Positions 34,781 through 43,654 of a DNA stretch of 64,000 nt are shown here, in pieces. How positions within the stretch are numbered: the first letter of the stretch is position 1; each line of letters starts with the position of its first letter. The DNA comes from JBBIQS01 sp037442205. GTDB taxonomy: Bacteria > Myxococcota > Myxococcia > Myxococcales > UBA5297. The stretch lies in contig JBBIQS010000034.1 of NCBI GenBank assembly GCA_037442205.1, forward strand, positions 12,735 through 76,734. The letters run 5' to 3'. The notes under the pieces are model-generated. The model worked only from the letters and a program-made list of their open reading frames with translations, searched no databases and was not told the origin of the DNA. A program made the translations under genes and the position numbers.

Positions 34781-37468
34781 TTAGTAGCTGGCCTTGACGC
34801 CCAGGATCGGCAGGGTGATCGGCAGCCCCTGCGCGGTCCGCCGCAGCTGCCCGCCGCCGCCGTAGACGCCGCCCAGGTACTCGAAGCTGATCACCTCGCT
34901 GCTGAAGGTGGTGTTGAGCACGTCCAGGTAGGCGTCGAGCATGAAGTCGTCGAAGGCGAAGCTGCGGGCGATGCGCACGTCGAAGCGGAGGAACGGCGGC
35001 AGCCGGTCGGCGTTCTGGTTGCCGACCCGGACCCACATCGGCCGGCCCTGGTCGTCGGTCCCCTCGACCATGGTGCTGCTGGTCATGATCCCGGTCTCCG
35101 GCCGGCCGGTGTTGAAGTGCAGCACTCCGCCCACCGTCCAGCGCTGGAAGCGGTAGCTGAGCACCGCGTTGACCACGTGCGTCTGGTCGAAGGCGTAGGG
35201 CAGGTAGCCCTCGCCGCGCCCCAGGTAGTTGTCGTGGGCGTCGTAGAGGTCGTAGTGGGCGTAGCGCACGCTGCGCTGCAGCGAGTAGGAGAGCCAGCCG
35301 AACCAGTTGCCTCCCAGCGGGTGGCGCAGCAGCACCTCGAACCCGTAGGCGTAGCCGTCGGAGGCGAAGTCCGAGGCCCGCAGCACCGAGTTGGGATCGG
35401 AGAGGCTGGTCTTGTCGAACGGCTGCGGGGTGAGGTTGCGCATCTGCTCCGGGTCGAAAGGGTTGAACTCGAGCGTCTGGAACAGGCGGCTGAAGTAGAC
35501 GTCGAGGCTCAGGTGCAGGCTGCTCAGCGCCTTCCACTCGGCCCCGAAGTCGACCTGGGCGCCGCGCTGCAGCCCGTAGCGCAGCCCGGCGACGTCGGCC
35601 ACCGGCAGCTGGACCAGGGTGGTCGGCTGCTGGTGGTAGACCCCGGCGCCGCCCTTGAGCGAGAAGGTATCGCCCAGCTTGCAGCGCACCGTCAGCCGCG
35701 GCTCCGGCGCCAGCTCGGAGACGTCCGGATCGAGCCGGTAGGCGTCGAGCCGGAATCCCGGAATCACCGTCCACATCTCGCCCGGGCTCTTGTAGAGCAG
35801 CTGGGCGAAGGCCCCGCCGAAGGTGCCGACCGCCAGCGGCTCGTTGAATTGGGCGGCGGCGCCCCGGGAGCCGGCGGTGATCGCCACGTTCACCGCCCGG
35901 TGGTCGAAGTCTGCACCCAGGGAGAGCGTCAGACCTTTGCCCAGCTGGTCGGTCCAGTTGGTGCGGGCGCCCCAGCTCTTCTCGTCGAAGCCGAAGCGGC
36001 TCTTCGGCTGGTCGAGCCCCTGCGAAGCGAAGGCGAGGGTGTCGATGCCCACGGTGGCCCCGACCTCGAACTGGCCGTCCTTGAGCGGCAGCTGATAGCG
36101 CAGGTCGCCGCGGTGGAAGAGCACCGATTCGGTGGCCGCGGTGACCCGCGGATCCGGAGACTCGCTGCCCACCAGGTCGCTGCTGCCGAAGGCGAACAGC
36201 CGCACCCTGCCCGCGCCGACCTGTTGTTCGAGGCGGCCCTGGTAGTCCCAGAAGTTGAGGACGAAGCTCGGGTTCGAGTACCCGGGCAGCGGGTCCGGCT
36301 GCAGCCGGTTGGCGAGCGGAGCCAGCAGCAGCGAGCTGTAGCTGATGCGCCCGGCGAGGGTAATGCTGGTCCCGGTGCTCTTCACCGGCGCCTGCACGAA
36401 GCCCCCGGCGTTGAGCAGGTCGAGGTAGGCCGAGGCGTGGATCCGGTCGTCCTTGGGCTGTGCGGTGCGCCCGTCGATCACTCCGCCCAGCTGCCGGCCG
36501 AACTGCGCCGGCGGGGTGCCGGGATAGAAGTCGATGGCGTCGATGAAGTCGGGGTGGACCACCGCCGGGCCCAGGAAGAGGTGGAACAGGATCGGGACCC
36601 GGATTCCGTCCAGGTAGTAGCCGGTGGACGCCGGCGACGCCCCGCGCACCACCGGGTAGGAGACTCCGGAGAGCACCGAGCTGACCCCGGGCAGCAGCAT
36701 CACCGCCCGGAACGGGTCGCCCATGGTCCCGGGGACCTCGCGCAGCTCCTCCTGGGAGAGCGTGACCCGGCTGACTTCGGTCCGCTCGCGCTCGCCGTGG
36801 ACGATGGTCTCGTAGGGGCGCAGCCGCAGCGGATCGAGGGAGTAGATCACCTCGAGCTCATCGCCGCGCTTCAGCTTCTCGTGGAATTTCCCGGCCTCGA
36901 ATCCCGGCGCGCTGACCTCGACGACCTGTTCGCCCTCCGGGACGGCGAGCGAGAACCGGCCGTCCCCGTCGGTGCTGCCGGTGGTTCCATCCGCGAGGAC
37001 CAGGTTCGCCCCCGGCACCGGGTCGCGGGTCCCCTTGGAGCGCACCTGTCCGCGCACAATGGCGGACGGGCGCGGCGCCGCGGGCGCCTCCACCTTGGGG
37101 CGGGCGACGAAGCGGTACTCGTATTCGATGACCACCGGGACCGGCTTGCCGTCCATGGTCGCCGCCTGGAAACGCAGCCCCTTGGCGGCCTCGGCGGCGG
37201 CCAGATCGAGCTCGGGGTGCACCCGCTCGACGATCTCCACCGTCCCCACCGCCCCGGATTCGTCGACCACGATCCGCAGCTTGACCACCCCGGAGACGCC
37301 CTGGTCCGCAATCGCCTCGGGGTAGCGCGCGGGAGATTCCTGCACCAGCTGCGGGGGCTCGACGGCAACTGCAGCCGGCGCGGCGGCGCCTTCCTCGGCG
37401 CGGGCAGTGCCACCCGCCAGAAGCGCCAGCGCCAGAGAGATCGCCTGCCGCCGCACGGCTCGCCTCAC
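34781..37468 (-). CDS. TonB-dependent receptor with N-terminal TonB_C-like and CarboxypepD_reg domains
   Basis: 895 residues. Signal peptide ~1-24. Residues ~40-118 look like a TonB C-terminal domain (RYPEAIADQGVSGVVKLRIV, LRFQAATMDGKPVPVVIEY), normally found in the partner protein TonB rather than the receptor. Residues ~138-205 are a carboxypeptidase-regulatory-like repeat (VRGQVRSKGTRDPVPGANL). The plug follows (~235-335: MGDPFRAVMLLPGV, GYYLDGIRVPILFH) and a 22-strand barrel ends in GVKASY. It should import a large nutrient or act as a secretion/sensing barrel. Ligand unknown. It is the first gene of the transhydrogenase operon. Confidence 0.92.
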   Translation of the reverse strand: MRRAVRRQAISLALALLAGGTARAEEGAAAPAAVAVEPPQLVQESPARYPEAIADQGVSGVVKLRIVVDESGAVGTVEIVERVHPELDLAAAEAAKGLRFQAATMDGKPVPVVIEYEYRFVARPKVEAPAAPRPSAIVRGQVRSKGTRDPVPGANLVLADGTTGSTDGDGRFSLAVPEGEQVVEVSAPGFEAGKFHEKLKRGDELEVIYSLDPLRLRPYETIVHGERERTEVSRVTLSQEELREVPGTMGDPFRAVMLLPGVSSVLSGVSYPVVRGASPASTGYYLDGIRVPILFHLFLGPAVVHPDFIDAIDFYPGTPPAQFGRQLGGVIDGRTAQPKDDRIHASAYLDLLNAGGFVQAPVKSTGTSITLAGRISYSSLLLAPLANRLQPDPLPGYSNPSFVLNFWDYQGRLEQQVGAGRVRLFAFGSSDLVGSESPDPRVTAATESVLFHRGDLRYQLPLKDGQFEVGATVGIDTLAFASQGLDQPKSRFGFDEKSWGARTNWTDQLGKGLTLSLGADFDHRAVNVAITAGSRGAAAQFNEPLAVGTFGGAFAQLLYKSPGEMWTVIPGFRLDAYRLDPDVSELAPEPRLTVRCKLGDTFSLKGGAGVYHQQPTTLVQLPVADVAGLRYGLQRGAQVDFGAEWKALSSLHLSLDVYFSRLFQTLEFNPFDPEQMRNLTPQPFDKTSLSDPNSVLRASDFASDGYAYGFEVLLRHPLGGNWFGWLSYSLQRSVRYAHYDLYDAHDNYLGRGEGYLPYAFDQTHVVNAVLSYRFQRWTVGGVLHFNTGRPETGIMTSSTMVEGTDDQGRPMWVRVGNQNADRLPPFLRFDVRIARSFAFDDFMLDAYLDVLNTTFSSEVISFEYLGGVYGGGGQLRRTAQGLPITLPILGVKASY

Positions 37469-37587
37469 GTCCAGTCAACCGCCCGATGCCTCGGTGAGCG
37501 AGATGGGGACGGGCGAGCAAGCACGCCAGCGGCCACTTGTAGGTGGTCGATCCTCCCACTGGAGATGTCGGAAGCCTGAGCGGGCAG

Positions 37588-39063
37588 CTACCCCTTGAGA
37601 ACGCCGATGGGCCGCAGCCGGGCAACCATCCGCGCAAGCCCCGCGCGGTGCGTCACCTCGACCACCTTCTCGACGTCCTTGTAGGCGACCGGCGCTTCCT
37701 CGGCGAGCTCCTGGCTCGACTGGCACTTCACCACCACGCCCTCCTGCGCCAGCTTCACGCGCAGCGCGTGGCCGTCGACCATGTGCTTCGCCGCGGTGCG
37801 GCTCATCGCCCGGCCGGCGCCGTGGCAGCAACTCCCGAGAGCGAGCTCCGCCGACTCGTCGGTGCCCGCCAGCACGAACGAGTGGGTGCCCATGCTCCCG
37901 GGGATGAACACCGGCTGCCCGACCGCGCGGTAGGCCTTCGGCGTCTCGGGGTGCGACGGCCCGAAGGCGCGGGTGGCCCCCTTGCGGTGCACGCACAGGA
38001 TGCGCTCGCCGTAGCGCTCCAGCTTGGCGGTGTTGTGGGCCACGTCGTAGACGAGCTCGAGGGCGCCGCTCTGGCCGAAGCAGCGGGCGAAGACCTGGCG
38101 GGCGCGCTCGCCGATCGTCTGCCGGTTGCAGAACCCGAAGTTGGCGGCGGCCGCCATCGCCTTGAAGTAACTGCGCCCTTGCGGGGAGCTGAGCGGCGCG
38201 CAGGCCAGCTGGCGATCGGGAAGGACGATGCCGTAGTGGGCCATCGCCCCGTCCATGACCCGCAGGTAGTCGGTGCAGACCTGGTGGCCGAAGCCGCGCG
38301 AGCCGGTGTGGATGAGGACCGTCACCCGTTCCAGCGACAGGCCCATCGCCTCGGCCGCGGCCTCGTCGTAGATGCGATCGACCACCTGGACTTCCACGAA
38401 GTGGTTGCCGCCGCCGAGCGTGCCCAGCTGGACGTGCCCGCGCTCGCGCGCCTTATACGAGACCTCGCCCGGGTCCGCCCACGACAGGCAACCGCCGGAC
38501 TCGACGTGCTCCAGGTCCTCTTCGCGCCCCAGGCCGAGCTGGTGGACCAGGTAGGGAACTCCCTCGGCGAGGATCCGGTCCATCTGCTCGGGGGTGGCGG
38601 CGAGCTGACGGCTGGCGCGCCCGAATCCCGCGGGCACGCTGCGGCTGAGCTCGTGCATCAGGCGCTCGAGATGGGGAGCGATCGACACCCTATCCAGCGA
38701 CGAAACCAGCAGCCGGACTCCGCAGTTGATGTCGAAGCCGATCCCGCCCGGCGAGACGAGGCCGTCGGGGGCCTCCGTCGCCGCCACTCCGCCGACCGGG
38801 AAGCCGTAGCCCTCGTGCATGTCCGGCATGCCGTAGGCCGGCGCCGCCAGCCCGGGCAGCGTCGACACGTTCACCAGCTGGGCGAGGCTGTGGTCGCGCC
38901 GGATCTGCGCCAGCATCGCCTCGTCGGTGAAGACTCGCGCCGGCACCCGCATGTCGCTGCGGTAGCTTCGCGGAATCTCGTAGAGGCACTCGCCGATGCG
39001 CACCAGCTCGGGTTTTCCGCTCACCGATGCCGGGTATCCGGAGGTCTCGGGGATCGTTTCCAT
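37588..39063 (-). CDS. rtcB: RNA ligase RtcB (3'-phosphate/5'-OH splicing ligase)
   Basis: 491 residues. RtcB joins RNA 2',3'-cyclic phosphate or 3'-phosphate ends to 5'-OH ends using GTP and Mn2+. Visible signatures: GGIGFDINCGVRLL (metal Cys), LGTLGGGNHFVEVQ, IHTGSRGFGH, VYDVAHNTAK, GSMGTHSFVL and SCCHGAGRAMSR, whose His is the guanylylated residue in characterised enzymes. The ATG at 39063 follows the archease stop by two bases (TAGCCATG), so translation is coupled to its activator. Length is a little above the ~400-480 usual. Likely used in tRNA or rRNA repair after RNase damage; no RtcR regulator is seen nearby. Confidence 0.97.
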   Translation of the reverse strand: METIPETSGYPASVSGKPELVRIGECLYEIPRSYRSDMRVPARVFTDEAMLAQIRRDHSLAQLVNVSTLPGLAAPAYGMPDMHEGYGFPVGGVAATEAPDGLVSPGGIGFDINCGVRLLVSSLDRVSIAPHLERLMHELSRSVPAGFGRASRQLAATPEQMDRILAEGVPYLVHQLGLGREEDLEHVESGGCLSWADPGEVSYKARERGHVQLGTLGGGNHFVEVQVVDRIYDEAAAEAMGLSLERVTVLIHTGSRGFGHQVCTDYLRVMDGAMAHYGIVLPDRQLACAPLSSPQGRSYFKAMAAAANFGFCNRQTIGERARQVFARCFGQSGALELVYDVAHNTAKLERYGERILCVHRKGATRAFGPSHPETPKAYRAVGQPVFIPGSMGTHSFVLAGTDESAELALGSCCHGAGRAMSRTAAKHMVDGHALRVKLAQEGVVVKCQSSQELAEEAPVAYKDVEKVVEVTHRAGLARMVARLRPIGVLKG

Positions 39064-39065
39064 GG

Positions 39066-39482
39066 CTAGACGTCCAGGACGACCGAGGCCGTCCACCCCC
39101 CTTCACGCTCCAGCGGCGCCACGCTCAGCTCGTGCATCGTCGCCGCCTTGACCGGCGTCTTGAGCGCCGGCACCGCCGCCGCGCCGACCTTGGCCACCAG
39201 CGCGGTGTCGCTGACGTGCTCGACCTGCGGGGCGCTGTAGAGCACGCCATCCATTTCGGTGCGGTAGATGAGCTCGTTCAGCCACGCCGCCAGCAGGGCC
39301 TCGCGGTCGTCCGCGTGGACCTCGATCGGCTGGGCAGGCTCGGAGGCCCGCGGAGGCGCCGTCCCGGTCATCACTTCGGCCAGCGCCCGGCAGGCCTCTT
39401 CGAAGAGCGAAGGCAGCGTCGGCGCGAACACCCGCACCTTCACCTCGCTGGTGTGCTCCTCGAATTGATGGCTCGACCGCAC
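39066..39482 (-). CDS. Archease (RtcB activator)
   Basis: 138 residues, the usual length. GTG at 39482 follows AGAGAGG; the open frame upstream has no coding character. The N-terminus reads FEEHTSEVKVRVFAPTLPSLFEEACRALAEVM, matching the archease pattern HTADxxxxxxxxxxxxLFxxAA, but the conserved Asp of HTAD is replaced by Glu (HTSE). The C-terminus VKAATMHELSV ... GWTASVVLDV-stop keeps the terminal Asp. Archease accelerates RtcB guanylylation and allows multiple turnovers. The gene order archease-rtcB with a two-base gap makes the assignment firm despite weak overall similarity. Confidence 0.9.
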   Translation of the reverse strand: MRSSHQFEEHTSEVKVRVFAPTLPSLFEEACRALAEVMTGTAPPRASEPAQPIEVHADDREALLAAWLNELIYRTEMDGVLYSAPQVEHVSDTALVAKVGAAAVPALKTPVKAATMHELSVAPLEREGGWTASVVLDV

Positions 39483-39728
39483 GGGTCGACCTCTCTTTTC
39501 GATGCTTGGGCCGCAGTGGCTCCGAGGGAATGCACCTGCCGCCGAGGCCCGGGGCGAATGCAGCGAGCGCACGGGCTCGCCTGAGCGCCGCCTGCTCAAC
39601 CGCCAAATCACTGGAGCAGGAATGCGCTCCGCCGCCTGGTCCCCCGGGTGGCCGTTGGCTGCGTTCCGAACCACCTTTTGAATCGCCGTGGGACTGCCTC
39701 GGGTGCGAGGCGGAGGGAGCAGCTGAGC

Positions 39729-41150
39729 ATGGCGACTCAGGTCGAGAAGCTGGCGGACTTCGCCGCCTCGCGCACCTACACGGATCTGTCGCTTGCGGCA
39801 AAGGCAGCGCTCAAGGCGCGCGTCCTGGATGCGCTCGGATGTGCGATCGGAGCCCTCTCAGCCGAGCCAATCGCAGCGATCCGGGCGCATGTCCAGGAGC
39901 TCGGCGGCAGGCCTTTCTGCTCCCTCATCGGCGGCGGCGACAGCGCTCCGGATCGCGCCGCGCTCCTCAACGGCGCCCTCGTCCGCTACCTCGACTACAA
40001 CGACAGCTACCTTGCGCCGAAAGAGACCTGCCATCCCAGCGACAACCTCGCCGCGGTGATCGCCGCCGGCGAGCTGGCCGGCGCCAGCGGCGCCCAGTTC
40101 CTCACCGCGCTGGCCATCGCCTACCAGGTGCAGTGCCGCCTGTCCGACGCCGCTCCGCTTCGCGACAAGGGCCTCGACCACACCGTCCAGCTCGCCTTCT
40201 CCGCCGCCGCGGGCGCCGCCCATGCGCTCAGCCTCGATCCGGCGCGCGCCGCCAGCGCCATCGGCATCGCCGGCACCGCCAACCTCGCCCTGCGCGTCAC
40301 CCGCACCGGCAAGCTCTCGCAATGGAAGGGGCTGGCCGCGCCCTGGGCCTCCAGCCGCGCCCTGGAGGCGGCCTTGCTCGCTCGCAGGGGCATCACCGGG
40401 CCGCTGGAGGTTTTCGAGGGCAACAAGGGCCTCATGGACCTGGCCGGCAAGTTCGAGATCGACTGGGAGAGGGAAGATCTCGAGCGAGTCACCAAGACGG
40501 TGATCAAGCGCTACAACGCCGAAGTCCACTCGCAGTCGGCGCTGGAGGCGCTGCTCGAGCTGCGGGAGGCCTACTCGCTGCGGCCCGAGGACGTGGAGCA
40601 GATCGAGCTCGACACGTTCGACGTGGCCTTCAAGATCATCGGCGGTGGCGAAGAGGGCGAGAAGCACCACGTCGCCACCAAGGAGCAGGCCGATCACAGC
40701 CTGCCGTATCTGCTCGCGGTGGCGCTGGCCGACGGCGAGGTGACCCCGGCCCAATTCGAGCTCAAGCGAATCGAGGATCCGGCGATCCAACAGCTTATGG
40801 ACCGGGTCACCGTGCGCGCCAATCCCGAGCTGAGCCGGCGCTTCCCGGCCGAGCACGCGGTGCGGCTCAAGGTCGCGCGCCGCGAGGGGCCGCCGCTGAT
40901 TGCCGAGCGGAGCGACTTCCTGGGCTCGGTCACCCGCCCGCAGCCCTACGACGCGGTGGTCCGCAAGTTCGACGCGCTGGCGTCTGGCCACGCGGGGGCA
41001 GCGCTTCGAGAGGCGATCGTGGACGCGGTGTGGCGGCTGGATGAGCTCGGGCTGCGCCACCTGACGCACCTGCTCGAATCCATCGGAAGGGGCGAACCAT
41101 GGCTGAACAGCATCCAGGAGGAAGAGGAGATCGAGGCTTCACCTTCCTGA
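39729..41150 (+). CDS. MmgE/PrpD-family dehydratase
   Basis: 473 residues. The start at 39729 has GGGAG upstream. It belongs to the 2-methylcitrate dehydratase/cis-aconitate decarboxylase fold: LDALGCAIGAL, NGALVRYLDYNDSYLAPKETCHPSDNLAAVIAAGE (~85-125) with the DxNDxY...HPSD active-site pattern, TVQLAFSAAAGAAHALSL, and RYNAEVHSQSALEALLEL. True methylcitrate enzymes normally sit with prpB and prpC, which are absent here, so the substrate may differ. Its last 52 bases overlap the start of the ComA-like gene in another frame, indicating coupled expression and probably linked function. Confidence 0.9.
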   Translation: MATQVEKLADFAASRTYTDLSLAAKAALKARVLDALGCAIGALSAEPIAAIRAHVQELGGRPFCSLIGGGDSAPDRAALLNGALVRYLDYNDSYLAPKETCHPSDNLAAVIAAGELAGASGAQFLTALAIAYQVQCRLSDAAPLRDKGLDHTVQLAFSAAAGAAHALSLDPARAASAIGIAGTANLALRVTRTGKLSQWKGLAAPWASSRALEAALLARRGITGPLEVFEGNKGLMDLAGKFEIDWEREDLERVTKTVIKRYNAEVHSQSALEALLELREAYSLRPEDVEQIELDTFDVAFKIIGGGEEGEKHHVATKEQADHSLPYLLAVALADGEVTPAQFELKRIEDPAIQQLMDRVTVRANPELSRRFPAEHAVRLKVARREGPPLIAERSDFLGSVTRPQPYDAVVRKFDALASGHAGAALREAIVDAVWRLDELGLRHLTHLLESIGRGEPWLNSIQEEEEIEASPS

Positions 41151-41953
41151 AGACGAACCAGCGGTCAGGCAAACCCCGGCAGCGCGGCATCACCGAGATC
41201 CGCGGCCCGTACTACACGCCGCTGGGCAAGCGCCAGCTCGAGGACATCCTCGAGACCATGGGCAGCTACGTCGACGCCCTCAAGTTCGCCGGCGGCTCCT
41301 TCACCCTCATGCCGCGCAAGGCGCTCAAGGAAATCATCGAGGTCGCCCACCGCTACGACGTGCTGGTGGACACCGGCGGCTTCATGGAGCGGGTGCTGAC
41401 CATGGGCCCGGAGGCGGTGGACGCCTACGTGCGCGAGTGCAAGGAGGCGGGCTTCGACATCATCGAGGTCTCGTCCGGCTTCATCACCCTGGCCACCGAC
41501 GACTGGCTGCGGGTGGTGGAGAAGGTTCAGCGCGCCGGCCTCAAGTGCAAGCCGGAGGTCGGCATCCAGTTCGGCGCCGGCGGCGCCACCACTGCCGAGG
41601 AGCTCGAGGCCGAAGGCACGCGCGACGTCGGAATCGCCATCGCACAGGCCAAGCGCTTCCTCTCCGCCGGTGCGTACCAGATCATGATCGAGTCCGAAGG
41701 CATCACCGAGAGCGTCAAGCGCTGGCGCACCGACGTGGTCTCCAAGCTGGTGGACGGCCTGGGGATCGACCGGGTGATGTTCGAGGCCGCCGAGCCGGAG
41801 GTCTTCAGCTGGTACGTGAAGACCTACGGGCCGGAGGTGAACCTCTTCGTCGATCACAGCCAGATCGTGCAGCTCGAGTGCCTGCGCTCCGGCCTGTGGG
41901 GCACCAAGAGCACCTGGGGCCGCATCGTCTCGTACCCGGGCCAGGCGACCTAG
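41099..41953 (+). CDS. ComA/HSA32-like phosphosulfolactate synthase family protein
   Basis: 284 residues. The start at 41099 follows GGAAGGGG and lies inside the 3' end of the PrpD-family gene. The TIM-barrel motifs of the ComA family are evident: VDALKFAGGSFTLMP, VLVDTGGFMERVLTMG, CKEAGFDIIEVSSGFITL, KCKPEVGIQFGAGG, AYQIMIESEGITE, IDRVMFEAAEPEVFSWYVK. The archaeal enzyme adds sulfite to phosphoenolpyruvate in coenzyme M synthesis; plant HSA32 relatives act in heat-stress memory. Coenzyme M is unlikely here, so another phosphoenolpyruvate/sulfite or unknown reaction is inferred. It overlaps its convergent neighbour by four bases. Confidence 0.92.
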   Translation: MAEQHPGGRGDRGFTFLKTNQRSGKPRQRGITEIRGPYYTPLGKRQLEDILETMGSYVDALKFAGGSFTLMPRKALKEIIEVAHRYDVLVDTGGFMERVLTMGPEAVDAYVRECKEAGFDIIEVSSGFITLATDDWLRVVEKVQRAGLKCKPEVGIQFGAGGATTAEELEAEGTRDVGIAIAQAKRFLSAGAYQIMIESEGITESVKRWRTDVVSKLVDGLGIDRVMFEAAEPEVFSWYVKTYGPEVNLFVDHSQIVQLECLRSGLWGTKSTWGRIVSYPGQAT

Positions 41954-42642
41954 GGCGGAACCGCCCCCTCCTCCGCGGTTCGCCGCGCGGTCGCCAGATG
42001 TTGCGAGAACCAGTCCCGGGCGAGCGCGGCAACCTGCTCGAGGGTTCCCGGCTCCTCGAAGAGATGGGTGGCGCCGGGCACGATCTCGAGGCCGCGCTTG
42101 CACTCTAGCGCCCGGTAGGCGCGCTCGTTGAGCTCGATCACCACGGTGTCGTCGCCGCCGACGATCAGCAGCGTGGGGGCGCTCACCTGCGCCAGCTCCC
42201 GACCTGCCAGGTCAGGCCGGCCGCCTCGCGAGACGATGGCCCCCACTCCCTCCGGCTCGCGGGCCGCCGCCACCAGCGCCGCGGCCGCACCGGTGCTCGA
42301 GCCGAAGTAGCCGATGCTCAGCCCTCGCGTCTCGACCTGCTGCGCGACCCATTCCTTGGCGGCGCTCAGGCGCCCGGCGAGCAGCTCGATGTTGAAGCGC
42401 AGGTGCCCGGTGAAGCGCTCTTCGTCCTCCTCCTCGCCGGTCAGCAGGTCCAGCAGCAGGGTCGCCAGCCCGGCCTGCTGCAGGATGCCGGCCACGAACC
42501 GGTTTCTGGGGGAGAAGCGGCTGCTGCCGCTGCCGTGCGCGAAGACCACCACGCCGGTGGCCTGAGCCGGGACGCTCAACGTCCCCTCGAGCGAGATCCC
42601 GCTCGGCGCCGGAATCGCCACTTCCCGCTGCATCGTCGCCAT
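41950..42642 (-). CDS. Alpha/beta hydrolase (dienelactone hydrolase-like)
   Basis: 230 residues. After GTLSVPAQATGVVVFAHGSGSSR (oxyanion loop, ~18-40) comes RNRFVAGILQQAGLATLLLDL and the elbow GYFGSSTGAAAAL (~110-122), where the nucleophile is Ser in GSSTG, then LLIVGGDDTVV (acid) and PGATHLFEEP (His). This pattern is typical of small cytosolic hydrolases that often stand beside a phosphoribosyltransferase, as here: the next gene on the same strand ends 24 bp upstream. In some genomes the two are fused. Substrate unknown; no signal peptide. Confidence 0.9.
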   Translation of the reverse strand: MATMQREVAIPAPSGISLEGTLSVPAQATGVVVFAHGSGSSRFSPRNRFVAGILQQAGLATLLLDLLTGEEEDEERFTGHLRFNIELLAGRLSAAKEWVAQQVETRGLSIGYFGSSTGAAAALVAAAREPEGVGAIVSRGGRPDLAGRELAQVSAPTLLIVGGDDTVVIELNERAYRALECKRGLEIVPGATHLFEEPGTLEQVAALARDWFSQHLATARRTAEEGAVPP

Positions 42643-42665
42643 CGCTATGCCTCACGCATTCTGGC

Positions 42666-43382
42666 TCACGCGCTCGGCGGCGCACTGGGGGTCGGCGACG
42701 GGGGCGCAGCCTTCCCTGGTTCCCTCTCGCGCCTGGCGCGTTCCAGAAGATTCCTGACCTCTTCGTCGCTGGTCTGGCCGAAGATCCGGTACCAGAGCCC
42801 GACCGCCAGAAACGGCTCCGGATTCTCCAGGCAGACGACCTGGTCCACTTCGCGCGCCATCCGCTCGCAGACCGACTGCTCGGCGACCGGGATGGCGACG
42901 ATGAGTCGCGCCGGTCCCAGCCTCCTGACCGCCACCGCCGCCGCCCGCATCGTCGCACCGGTGGCGAGCCCATCGTCGACCAGGATCACGATTCGGCCCG
43001 CGATCGGCAGCGACGGCCGCCCTTGCCGGAAGAGGTGCTCTCGCCGCGTCAGCTCGGCGGCTTCCAGCTCGGCCACGCGCGATACGACCTCGTCCGAAAT
43101 CCCCAGCCCGTGGATTACCTCCGGGTTCAGGACCACGGCGCCGCCGCTGGCGATCGCCCCCATGGCCAGCTCCTCCTGCCCCGGCAGTCCGAGCTTTCGG
43201 ACGACCATCACGTCCAGCGGCGCGCCGAGGATCTTGGCGACCTCGTAAGCGACAGGCACTCCGCCGCGCGGCAGCCCGAGCACCAGCACGTCGGCCGCGC
43301 TCAACTCCCGCAGCCGTTCACCGAGCGCACGCCCGGCTTCGACGCGGTCCGTAAAGAGAGGCCCTAGGAGGATCCGGTCCAT
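42666..43382 (-). CDS. Phosphoribosyltransferase-family protein
   Basis: 238 residues, start at 43382. The PRPP-binding motif is IVILVDDGLATGATMRAAA (~120-138), with the acidic pair DD followed by GLATGAT. LVLGLPRGGVPVAYEVA and LDVMVVRKLGLPGQEELAMGAIASGG are characteristic of the predicted phosphoribosyltransferase group that partners with dienelactone-hydrolase-like proteins. A low-complexity Pro/Ser/Ala tail ends the protein. It may act in base salvage or on an unknown pyrimidine-like substrate. It is the first gene of a two-gene unit with the hydrolase. Confidence 0.9.
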   Translation of the reverse strand: MDRILLGPLFTDRVEAGRALGERLRELSAADVLVLGLPRGGVPVAYEVAKILGAPLDVMVVRKLGLPGQEELAMGAIASGGAVVLNPEVIHGLGISDEVVSRVAELEAAELTRREHLFRQGRPSLPIAGRIVILVDDGLATGATMRAAAVAVRRLGPARLIVAIPVAEQSVCERMAREVDQVVCLENPEPFLAVGLWYRIFGQTSDEEVRNLLERARREREPGKAAPPSPTPSAPPSA

Positions 43383-43654
43383 GGCTGGAAGGTAACGCCG
43401 TCGGCGAAGCCGACAGCGATGGTGATGGAACCGCTTCCAGACAGACCTTGCGCAGCGAGGCACGGCCGTCTGCCCGCATAGCCAGGGCAACTACCGGCCT
43501 CTTCCCGATGAGCCGCCGAGCCGCAATCTAAAGCGACGGCCCGAGCAGCGGGACTCGCGAGAGCGCCCTCTGGCCGGCCGACCGAATGGGCGCGAGCCAT
43601 CCATCTCAGAGTCGGCGAAACCCTGGTGGACGGCTCGTCGTGGGGAGGCTCGCA

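Noticed and set aside
34694..37579. 961-codon open frame on the plus strand across the TonB receptor
   Set aside because: Shadow of the receptor gene; composition is His/Val/Gly/Glu noise and no motif is recognisable.
43383..43654. A sigma-54-like AGGCACG sequence before DoxX
   Set aside because: The GC of the -12 element is one base out of register and the first T of -24 is missing.
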